Origin: Pseudomonadota bacterium
Lineage (GTDB): Bacteria; Pseudomonadota; Gammaproteobacteria; Pseudomonadales; Azotimanducaceae
Assembly: GCA_009936895.1 (NCBI GenBank)
Contig: JAACDS010000357.1
Span: 1 to 13,423, forward strand
Direction: 5' to 3'
Length of the DNA: 13,423 nucleotides
How positions within the stretch are numbered: the first letter of the stretch is position 1; each line of letters begins with the position of its first letter. Made by a program: the position numbers and the translations under genes. Positions 7,680-13,423 of this stretch are shown in pieces. The notes below the pieces were generated by a model. That model did not search any database. It saw only the letters and a list, made by a program, of their open reading frames with translations, and was not told where the DNA came from.

Positions 7680-9563
7680 ATGACCGAAACAGTAAACCGG
7701 CCAAAACATAAGACCGGTGCGGGCGCTGGCGTTTTCCCGCGGTCGGATACATCGGCTGCGCGGGGGTGGCGTGGGCAGCTAGGCGTGCTCTGCGCCATGC
7801 TCTGCGTCTTTCAGAGCGTTGCACAAGCATCCCTGCCATCGGAAGGGCCACTGCGCCTAGCACCACTGCAAGGGGAGCTGACACAGGTTCAGGTGAAACA
7901 TCTGGCGTCACGAGCCGGCTTCGGTGCGACGCAGGGCGAGATAGACGCGCTAACCGGCCTGTCCGCCGCCCAGGCTCTGACCTACTTTGTTGGTCAGGCA
8001 GACGCATCTCCAGCCCCAGCATTTGACCATTCGGGAATTTTCGATTCAGGTCTCGATCCCTTCCCACCCAGTCGTCCAGCGACCACCGAGCTTGCCAAGC
8101 GCCAGGGTCACGCCCTCGGCATTGAGGTGAAGCCTGCGGGCAACCGGCCCCTGCAACCGATCGTAAACACGTTCTTTTACTGGCTGCGTGCAAGCCGTCT
8201 GGAAACCGACCGCGTGTCTTATTGGTGGGCCAATCGAATGCTCAGCAGCAAACGGCCACTGCAAGAAAAAGCGGCCCTGTTCTGGCACGGGCATTTCGCC
8301 ACCAATGAAGACAAGGTACGCGACTACCGCAAGATGGTGCTGCAGGTCGAGACGTTCCAACGCTACGGTCTCGGCAGTTTTCGGGATCTGTTGATCGCCG
8401 TTGCCCAAGATCCAGCCATGCTGGTCTTCCTAGACGCCGGGGTAAACACCAAGAATGCGCCAAACGAAAATTTTGCCAGAGAGATTATGGAACTGTTCAC
8501 CATGGGTGTGGGTGAATACGGCGAAGAGGACGTGCGCGAGGCAGCAAGAGCCTTTACCGGCTGGTCCGTCAAGGGACTGGATTTTTACATCAACCCGGAG
8601 ACCCATGACGCGGGGGAAAAGGTGTTTCTCGGCCAGCGCGGCGCATTCAATGGTATACAAATCATTGATCAGATTTTGGCAAGACCTCAAACCAGTCGGT
8701 GTATCGCAGCCAAGCTGTATCGTTTTTTTGTGCGGGATGAGTTAACGCCTGCGGCGGAAGTTCAGCTAGGCGAACGCCTGCGTGCGCACAATTTTGATAT
8801 CCAGGCGTACCTGAGCGAACTATTATCGAGCGAAGACTTTTACGCCAGCCAAGGCGAACACATCAAAAGCCCGGTAGAACTCGTGGTATCGACTTATCAC
8901 AAAATGGGCCTGACAACGGTGCCAGGCGTACCGGACTTCAACGTGGTAACCGGAGCCTTGGGCCAACGTTTGTTGCACCCACCCACGGTTGCCGGTTGGT
9001 CTGAAGGACGAAGCTGGATCACGCCCTCGCTGCTCTTCGAACGCGGGAACTTTGTTTTGGATGTGGTGTTTCCCGACCTCAATTTTGTGCCCCCTGATCG
9101 ATTTCCCACCTTCACACCCGAGGTGGCGCGGGTTCAAACGCGTTTACGCACTGGTATGAGCGTGTCTCAGGCAACGAAGCCCTCGGGCATGACCGGCGGT
9201 GAAATGGCCCAATCCAATGCCTTAGCGGACCGTGACGAGGCATTCAATACTCGCTTGGGCAGCATGCGGGGCTGGCAAATGGCCATTGAGCGGGTCCGGC
9301 CCATTCCCAGAGACTTCGCGCGGCTTAATCTGTCCCAGCAGGTTCAGGACGCCGCTCTGGCATCGCCGCTTGATGTCGTGCTGCATTTTGAAAAGCAATT
9401 TTTTGAGGTGCCGCTGCTGCCCGGGGTGCGTGAGCAGCTGGCCACGTTGCTTGAGGCGGAGCTGGGCAGTGCGGATGTCTCAGCGGCCGCTAGCTATGCC
9501 GAAGAACCCTTACGGCGCTTACTGCATGTGATGCTGAGCCGACCGGAATACCAGCTAGGATAG
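7680..9563 (+). CDS. Exported DUF1800 family protein
   Basis: 627-residue protein of the DUF1800 family, whose function is not established; members commonly sit beside DUF1501 genes, as here. An unusually long basic n-region (~31 residues) precedes a hydrophobic segment (~33-48) and a likely signal peptidase site after AQA (residue 50). No other in-frame start would give a shorter signal, and AAGGAGA lies 9 nt before this ATG. Family blocks in order: LASRAGFGAT near the mature N-terminus; WWANRML and the FWHGHFATN motif with H203 and H205; NENFAREIMELFTMG (262-276); EAARAFTGW; FLGQRG; SRCIAAKLYRFFV; KSPVELVVSTYHKMGL; and HPPTVAGWSEGRSWI. Conserved His and Asn suggest an active or metal site (inference). 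Probably periplasmic. The gap to the DUF1501 start is 28 bp, so the two are co-transcribed. Confidence 0.93.
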   Translation: MTETVNRPKHKTGAGAGVFPRSDTSAARGWRGQLGVLCAMLCVFQSVAQASLPSEGPLRLAPLQGELTQVQVKHLASRAGFGATQGEIDALTGLSAAQALTYFVGQADASPAPAFDHSGIFDSGLDPFPPSRPATTELAKRQGHALGIEVKPAGNRPLQPIVNTFFYWLRASRLETDRVSYWWANRMLSSKRPLQEKAALFWHGHFATNEDKVRDYRKMVLQVETFQRYGLGSFRDLLIAVAQDPAMLVFLDAGVNTKNAPNENFAREIMELFTMGVGEYGEEDVREAARAFTGWSVKGLDFYINPETHDAGEKVFLGQRGAFNGIQIIDQILARPQTSRCIAAKLYRFFVRDELTPAAEVQLGERLRAHNFDIQAYLSELLSSEDFYASQGEHIKSPVELVVSTYHKMGLTTVPGVPDFNVVTGALGQRLLHPPTVAGWSEGRSWITPSLLFERGNFVLDVVFPDLNFVPPDRFPTFTPEVARVQTRLRTGMSVSQATKPSGMTGGEMAQSNALADRDEAFNTRLGSMRGWQMAIERVRPIPRDFARLNLSQQVQDAALASPLDVVLHFEKQFFEVPLLPGVREQLATLLEAELGSADVSAAASYAEEPLRRLLHVMLSRPEYQLG

Positions 9564-9576
9564 TGATACTTGATTG

Positions 9577-9582
9577 GGAGGA
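9577..9582 (+). promoter_or_regulatory. Strong Shine-Dalgarno that sets the DUF1501 start
   Basis: GGAGGA lies 9 nt before ATG 9592. The frame is open to TTG 9574, but that codon lies upstream of the site. Starting at 9592 puts the twin-arginine signal at the extreme N-terminus, as expected. Confidence 0.8.
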
Positions 9583-9591
9583 GAGCGTGTT

Positions 9592-10767
9592 ATGAAGCGT
9601 CGCAACGTGATAGGAAATCTGGTCGGACTGTCCATGTTTGGCCCAATGCTTGGCGCCCGAGCTGTTGCAAGCGGGTCCAAGGACGACCAATCACCGATTT
9701 TGGTCGTTTTGGAACTGTCTGGCGGTAATGACGGGCTCAATACTGTGGTGCCTTACGCGGACGATAACTACTATCGGCTGCGCCCAACCATCGGTATACC
9801 CCAATCTCAACTGCTGTCGTTGGACGATCATTTTGGTTTCAACCCGGGACTGCAGGGTGTCCAGAAACTGTGGCAAAACGATGACCTTGCGCTGATTCAC
9901 GGCTGCGGTTACGACGATCCGACTTTTTCTCACTTCAATGCAATGGCCTACTGGCATACCGGCGCACCTCATCAGGGCAATGAATTTGGCTGGATGGGAC
10001 GAGCGGCGGATCAGATGGTACGCCAGCGTCGTGAGGACATGCTCATCAATGTGGGCAGCACACAATCCCTCGCAGTGAAGAGTGCTGTGCATACTCCAGT
10101 GGTATTCGACGATCCGCTGCGGTTTCAACGCAGCGGTCCGGCCTCGGCACTGGCCGCAGAGGCAGCGCCGGCCGTCGTGCGCTCTAATCGCGACTTTTTG
10201 CTGGCCGTTGATGCCAGTGCGCAGGCCTCGTCTGCACGAATACGCCAGGCCTGGATGGATTATCAGCCCCAAGCCGACTACGGCGTGGTACCCATGGATT
10301 TGCCCAAGGTTGCTGCCTGCATCCGTGCGGGATTACCCACCCAGCTGTACCACGTTTCCGTACGCAACAACGCCTTCGACACCCACGTACAACAACCGGC
10401 TCTGCATCGACGGTTGCTGAGCTATGTCTCGGATGCGGTCTATGCCTTCGTGCAAGATTTGAAAGCCATGGGGCAGGATCGCCGCGTGGTGATCATGCTG
10501 CACTCGGAATTCGGTCGTCGCCCCAAGGAAAACGCAAATCTAGGCACCGACCACGGCAGCGCCAATCTCATGCTGGTGGCAGGCACGCCGGTGGCTGGTG
10601 GGCACTATGGTCAGTCCCCGGTGTTGGCCGGTTTGGGTGAGGGGGACAACCTGACGTACACAACAGATTTTCGGCGCGTTTACGGTACGCTAATCAACGA
10701 CTGGCTGGGCGTACCTGCTGAGAAGGTGCTTGGTGGCGACCACCGCAGTCTTAAGTTTCTCGGCTAG
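9592..10767 (+). CDS. Exported DUF1501 family protein with Tat-like signal
   Basis: 391-residue DUF1501 protein, a family related to the alkaline phosphatase/sulfatase superfamily but without an assigned reaction. The N-terminus MKRRNVIGNLVGLSM carries twin arginines (R3-R4), a hydrophobic stretch and Ala-x-Ala sites near residues 22-26, consistent with Tat export of a folded protein. Family blocks: LVVLELSGGNDGLNTVVPY (GGNDGLN at 44-50), HGCGYDDPTFSHFNAMAYWHTG, FDTHVQQ, VVIMLHSEFGRRPKEN (~300-313), GTDHGSANLMLVAG with D320 and H321, and AGGHYGQSP. The DHG motif resembles a metal-ligand motif of the superfamily, and GGNDG occupies the first metal or nucleophile region (inference). Length is slightly short for the family but complete. 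It is paired with the DUF1800 gene upstream; the substrate is unknown. Confidence 0.93.
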   Translation: MKRRNVIGNLVGLSMFGPMLGARAVASGSKDDQSPILVVLELSGGNDGLNTVVPYADDNYYRLRPTIGIPQSQLLSLDDHFGFNPGLQGVQKLWQNDDLALIHGCGYDDPTFSHFNAMAYWHTGAPHQGNEFGWMGRAADQMVRQRREDMLINVGSTQSLAVKSAVHTPVVFDDPLRFQRSGPASALAAEAAPAVVRSNRDFLLAVDASAQASSARIRQAWMDYQPQADYGVVPMDLPKVAACIRAGLPTQLYHVSVRNNAFDTHVQQPALHRRLLSYVSDAVYAFVQDLKAMGQDRRVVIMLHSEFGRRPKENANLGTDHGSANLMLVAGTPVAGGHYGQSPVLAGLGEGDNLTYTTDFRRVYGTLINDWLGVPAEKVLGGDHRSLKFLG

Positions 10768-10779
10768 ACCGAGGGTTTT
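10759..10779 (+). terminator. Possible weak intrinsic terminator overlapping the DUF1501 stop codon
   Basis: CTCGG (10759-10763) and CCGAG (10769-10773) pair around a 5-nt loop that contains the TAG stop, followed by GG and four T's. The stem can be extended only with G-U pairs. Termination would be partial at best. The position, before a 119-bp gap with its own promoter signal, makes it worth recording. Confidence 0.35.
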
Positions 10780-10848
10780 GCATGATCCTGAGTCCGCTGT
10801 CAGTTGGCCCTTGACGGGAAAATCAAGGCTCGTTAACTCGGCCAGTAA

Positions 10849-10857
10849 TGTTATAAC
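10849..10857 (+). promoter_or_regulatory. Extended -10 promoter for the MBL-fold hydrolase gene
   Basis: TG-T-TATAAC is an extended -10 element with five of six matches in the hexamer. The start of transcription would be near 10864, leaving a short leader that still contains the GGGAGAGGAG ribosome site at 10871-10880. No good -35 box sits 16-18 bp upstream, as is common for extended -10 promoters. A TTGACG at 10811-10816 is too far away to pair with it. Confidence 0.4.
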
Positions 10858-10886
10858 GTTTGCACCAGAAGGGAGAGGAGAAAGAA

Positions 10887-11861
10887 ATGAAGACGCTCAG
10901 AATTTTAGCGGTCAGTCTTTTGGCCATAGGCATGATGCAATCGGTTTCAGCAGATAATCATGAGGCTGGCGAGGCGTCAGCAGGGCAACCGATAAGTCTT
11001 GAAGGTCTAGTAAGTGCTTTCGGCTGGGATTTGGCTGGTGCGCAGATTACGACTGAAAAAGTGGCCGACGGTTTGTATGTACTTTTTGGCGTGGGTGGCA
11101 ACATCGGTGTCTCCATCGGCAGCGACGGCGTGCTGATCGTCGACGACCAGTTTCCCCAGGTAATGGAAAAGATTGAAGCGGCGATTGGTGAAATTGGTGG
11201 TGACGGCGTTGATTACGCCATCAATACCCATTGGCACTTCGATCATGCCGAAGGCAATAACGCGTTAGGACCCAAGGGTACGACTATTGTCGCTCACAGC
11301 AACGCCCGGGCGGATATGGCGAAAGGCGGACTGGTCAATCTCGTGATTGCCAAATATCAACGGCAGCCCTATCCGAAAGCGGCCCTGCCGGTCCTATCCT
11401 TTGACGACCGGATGCAGATTCACTTCCACGACAATCAAATCGATCTGTTGCACTTTTCGCCAGCCCACACCAATGGTGACGCGGCGGTGTGGTTCCGCAA
11501 TCAGAACGCGATACACCTGGGCGATGTATTCAATAATTCGGGTTACCCCTTTGTGGACGTCGACAGCGGCGGTGGCATTGACGGCATGATCAACTTTTGT
11601 GAGCAGACTCTGGAGACTGTCGGTCCTGATGCGATCATCATTCCCGGACACGGGCCGGTAACCGATACCGCAGCCCTGTCACGCTATGTCTACATGCTCA
11701 AAACCGTTCGCTCGCGCGTCGCCGCGATGATTGACGACGGCAAGACCCTGCAAGAGGTAATGGACGCCAAACCCACCGCAGATTTTGATGAAGTTTACGG
11801 TCCCGAGACAGCCTCGCTCGGATTTGTAAACAGGGTCTATACCAGTCTGAATCAGCAGTAA
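10887..11861 (+). CDS. Exported metallo-beta-lactamase-fold hydrolase
   Basis: 324-residue metal-dependent hydrolase. A clean Sec signal, MKTLRILAVSLLAIGMMQSVSA, predicts cleavage after residue 22 and a periplasmic enzyme. The fold's metal ligands are all visible: HWHFDH (H115, H117, D119, H120), PAHTNGD (H194), HLGDVF (D213) and PGHG (H255). That is the full two-metal set. The Asp in HLGDVF resembles the bridging Asp of glyoxalase II- and lactonase-type enzymes, so a thioester, lactone or other ester substrate is at least as likely as a beta-lactam. ATG 10887 is chosen over an upstream in-frame TTG at 10860 because AGGAG lies 6 nt before it and the signal peptide then starts correctly. The gap to the next gene is 24 bp. 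Confidence 0.93.
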   Translation: MKTLRILAVSLLAIGMMQSVSADNHEAGEASAGQPISLEGLVSAFGWDLAGAQITTEKVADGLYVLFGVGGNIGVSIGSDGVLIVDDQFPQVMEKIEAAIGEIGGDGVDYAINTHWHFDHAEGNNALGPKGTTIVAHSNARADMAKGGLVNLVIAKYQRQPYPKAALPVLSFDDRMQIHFHDNQIDLLHFSPAHTNGDAAVWFRNQNAIHLGDVFNNSGYPFVDVDSGGGIDGMINFCEQTLETVGPDAIIIPGHGPVTDTAALSRYVYMLKTVRSRVAAMIDDGKTLQEVMDAKPTADFDEVYGPETASLGFVNRVYTSLNQQ

Positions 11862-11885
11862 TCACTAACGAAAAGAGGGGGGAAC

Positions 11886-12680
11886 GTGTCCATACAAGAT
11901 AATCGATTACAGGGCCGAGTTGCCTTTGTGACCGGCGGAGGGTCCGGGATTGGTGCGGCAACGGCCAAGCGACTAGCCCAGGCCGGCGCTGCGGTATTTG
12001 TGACGGATGTGGACGCTGCATCAGCAGAACGCATCGCTGCAGAGATTCGCCAGGCTGGTGGGCGATCCAAGGCGGCCGAACATGACGTCACCGACGAGGC
12101 CCAGTGGGAGCGAGTGGTTGGTCTGTGTGTCCAAGAGTTTGGTGGGCTAAATGTGCTGGTGAACAACGCAGGTATTGCCATCATGTGCGATGTCTTCGAG
12201 ATGTCTCTGGCGGACTGGCAGCGCCAGCAAGCCATCAATCTCGATGGCGTGTTTTTGGGTGTTAAGCACTGTGTCCCAATCATGAAAGACATGGCCGACG
12301 GCGGTTCGGTGATCAATATTTCGTCTGTCGCCGGCCTGCAGGGCGCGGCGGGTTTGTCTGCCTACAATGCCACCAAGGGCGGTGTGCGCCTGTTCACTAA
12401 GGGTGTTGCTCTGGAATGCGGCCGCAACGAGTGGCCTGTGCGAGTGCACTCAGTGCATCCCGGTATCATCGTCACACCGATTTGGGACAAAATCGATCCG
12501 ACCATGCTCGAGGATGGGTCGAACAATTATGACCCAGTAGAAATGTCAGCCGCTGCAGTGCCCACCGGGGTAGCGGGTAAGCCGGTGGATATTGCCAACG
12601 GCATACTTTTCTTGGCCAGTGACGAGTCCAGCTACATGACAGGATCAGAACTGGTTATTGACGGCGGCATCTCCGCCTAG
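11886..12680 (+). CDS. Classical short-chain dehydrogenase/reductase (SDR)
   Basis: 264-residue cytoplasmic NAD(P)-dependent oxidoreductase interconverting alcohols and ketones. Visible: the Rossmann motif TGGGSGIG (16-23), Asp41 at the end of the second strand (VTDVD), which favours NAD over NADP, HDVTD (66-70), NNAG (93-96), catalytic S147 in NISSVAG, Y160 and K164 in YNATK, HPGIIVTPIW, and the C-terminal SSYMTGSELVIDGG typical of the class. Length is normal. The start codon is GTG, with a GAGGGGGG ribosome site just upstream; the next in-frame starts would remove the Rossmann strand. It follows the MBL hydrolase by 24 bp and probably shares its transcript. Its substrate could be the product of a neighbouring enzyme, but the sequence does not say which. 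Confidence 0.95.
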   Translation: MSIQDNRLQGRVAFVTGGGSGIGAATAKRLAQAGAAVFVTDVDAASAERIAAEIRQAGGRSKAAEHDVTDEAQWERVVGLCVQEFGGLNVLVNNAGIAIMCDVFEMSLADWQRQQAINLDGVFLGVKHCVPIMKDMADGGSVINISSVAGLQGAAGLSAYNATKGGVRLFTKGVALECGRNEWPVRVHSVHPGIIVTPIWDKIDPTMLEDGSNNYDPVEMSAAAVPTGVAGKPVDIANGILFLASDESSYMTGSELVIDGGISA

Positions 12681-12691
12681 TCTTTTGCGGA

Positions 12692-12724
12692 TGTTGGGCG
12701 TTTGCTGCAATGCACCGCCCAACA
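12692..12724. terminator. Hairpin between convergent SDR genes, possible bidirectional terminator
   Basis: TGTTGGGCG (12692-12700) and CGCCCAACA (12716-12724) form a perfect 9-bp GC-rich stem with a 15-nt loop, inside the 65-bp gap between two genes that end toward each other. Neither strand has a T-run after the stem, so it is not a textbook intrinsic terminator. It may block exonucleases or slow polymerase for both transcripts. Confidence 0.5.
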
Positions 12725-12745
12725 ACGTGCCAGCTCCAGGGCTGT

Positions 12746-13423
12746 CTAGCCTTCCAGAGTACGCTTGCGCAAACGCTGCATACCCAGCAACCAGCGGTCA
12801 ACGTTGTCGCCTTTGCGGCGCACGTATTCTTCGACTTCGGGATGGGGTAGCACGTGAAAGCGCTCTTCGCGCATGGTCTCAACAACGGTCTGGGCTAACG
12901 CTGAGGCTTCAATGATGCCGTCGGTTTGACCGTCACCCAAACTGCGGGGGGCCATAGCTGTGTTCACGCCTTGCGGGCACAGAACAGAGACCTTGATGCC
13001 GTCATCGCCGTGGGTGATGGACAAGAACTCCGCAAACTTTACCGCCGCCGCCTTGGTGACCGTGTAGGGGCCGGAGCCCAGCGCCGCCAGCAGTCCGGCT
13101 GCCGAGGCGGTATTCATCAGATAGCCCGCACCGCGCTCGATCATTCCGGGTAGCACGGCTCGCGCAGCATACAGGTGAGACATCACATGCAGTTCCCATT
13201 GTTGCTGCCATACCTCGTTGGCGGCGTCGGTCAGCAGTCCGTTGCCACCAGCACCGGCGTTTGAGCAAAACAAGTCAACCCGGCCATACTTTGCTTCCGT
13301 CGCGTCCACCAAGGCAGCCACTTGAGCTTCGTCGGTGACATCGCAGGCCATACCGTCACAGCCGATATCAGCCGCTGCCTGATCCACCGCTTCCGCATCC
13401 AAGTCCGCCAACATGATGCCGGT
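12746..13423 (-). CDS. Short-chain dehydrogenase/reductase, N-terminus beyond window
   Basis: The reverse-strand frame is open from the right edge to a TAG at 12746, giving 225 residues of a second SDR. The first visible codons (TGIMLADLD) are the second Rossmann strand, so only about 30-45 residues, including the TGxxxGIG motif, are missing. Its ATG at 13414 is internal to the gene. Visible: CDVTDEAQV, DLFCSNAG (Ser where most have Asn before NAG), the catalytic Ser region NTASAAG, and YTVTK with the catalytic Tyr at 13064-13066 and Lys at 13052-13054. The C-terminal tail (FHVLPHPEVEEY, VDRWLLGMQRLR) is longer than that of the neighbouring SDR and marks a different subgroup. It is convergent with that gene, hence in another transcription unit. 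LADLD suggests NAD use. Confidence 0.93.
   Translation of the reverse strand, partial: TGIMLADLDAEAVDQAAADIGCDGMACDVTDEAQVAALVDATEAKYGRVDLFCSNAGAGGNGLLTDAANEVWQQQWELHVMSHLYAARAVLPGMIERGAGYLMNTASAAGLLAALGSGPYTVTKAAAVKFAEFLSITHGDDGIKVSVLCPQGVNTAMAPRSLGDGQTDGIIEASALAQTVVETMREERFHVLPHPEVEEYVRRKGDNVDRWLLGMQRLRKRTLEG

Noticed and set aside
10860..10886. Upstream TTG start for the MBL hydrolase
   Set aside because: It would place charged residues before a good signal peptide and would translate through the ribosome-binding site.
10887..11861. Antibiotic-resistance beta-lactamase
   Set aside because: The fold and ligands are shared by many hydrolases; context and the GDVF Asp do not support a resistance call from sequence alone.
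1..13423. CRISPR array, insertion sequence, tRNA or phage-derived genes
   Set aside because: I saw no regularly spaced repeats, transposase or integrase motifs, or tRNA-like cloverleaf; the window is nearly filled by ordinary coding genes.

Overview
The window looks like chromosomal DNA of a gammaproteobacterium, probably a marine or aquatic heterotroph. This is inferred from moderately high GC, strong Shine-Dalgarno sites, and a gene mix of RND efflux, old yellow enzyme, GMC oxidoreductase, an exported DUF1800/DUF1501 pair and SDRs. No rRNA or marker gene is present, so the taxonomic guess is soft. Ten protein genes fill the window almost completely. I see no tRNA, rRNA, CRISPR array, insertion sequence, phage gene or integrase.

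Left block, minus strand (1-3341): a two-gene RND efflux operon, membrane-fusion adaptor followed by inner-membrane permease. The permease runs off the left edge, so about its last third is missing. The two genes are 5 bp apart and the permease Shine-Dalgarno overlaps the adaptor stop codon. No outer-membrane channel or regulator gene is visible.

Divergent control region (3342-3590): it holds a good sigma70-type promoter for the rightward genes (TCGACA, 17 bp, TATTAT), a 25-bp inverted repeat covering its -35 box, and a tandem 8-bp repeat just upstream of the adaptor gene.

Rightward block (3591-12680): old yellow enzyme-type flavin reductase, metallophosphoesterase, CsaA-type tRNA-binding-domain protein, GMC (choline dehydrogenase-like) flavoprotein, exported DUF1800 protein, exported DUF1501 protein with a Tat-like signal, exported metallo-beta-lactamase-fold hydrolase, and an SDR dehydrogenase. 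Gaps are 24-119 bp. There is a possible weak terminator after DUF1501 and a separate extended -10 promoter before the MBL gene, so this is probably at least two transcription units.

Right edge, minus strand (12746-13423): a second SDR without its N-terminus, convergent with the first. A 9-bp-stem hairpin lies between them.

Read together, the rightward genes combine cytoplasmic redox enzymes (OYE, GMC, SDRs) with three exported proteins, two of them from families of unknown function. A plausible but unproven reading is uptake-side processing and oxidation of an alcohol- or carbonyl-containing substrate, next to a pump that could export toxic forms of it. The DUF1800/DUF1501 pair and its neighbours are the best candidate here for an undescribed system.
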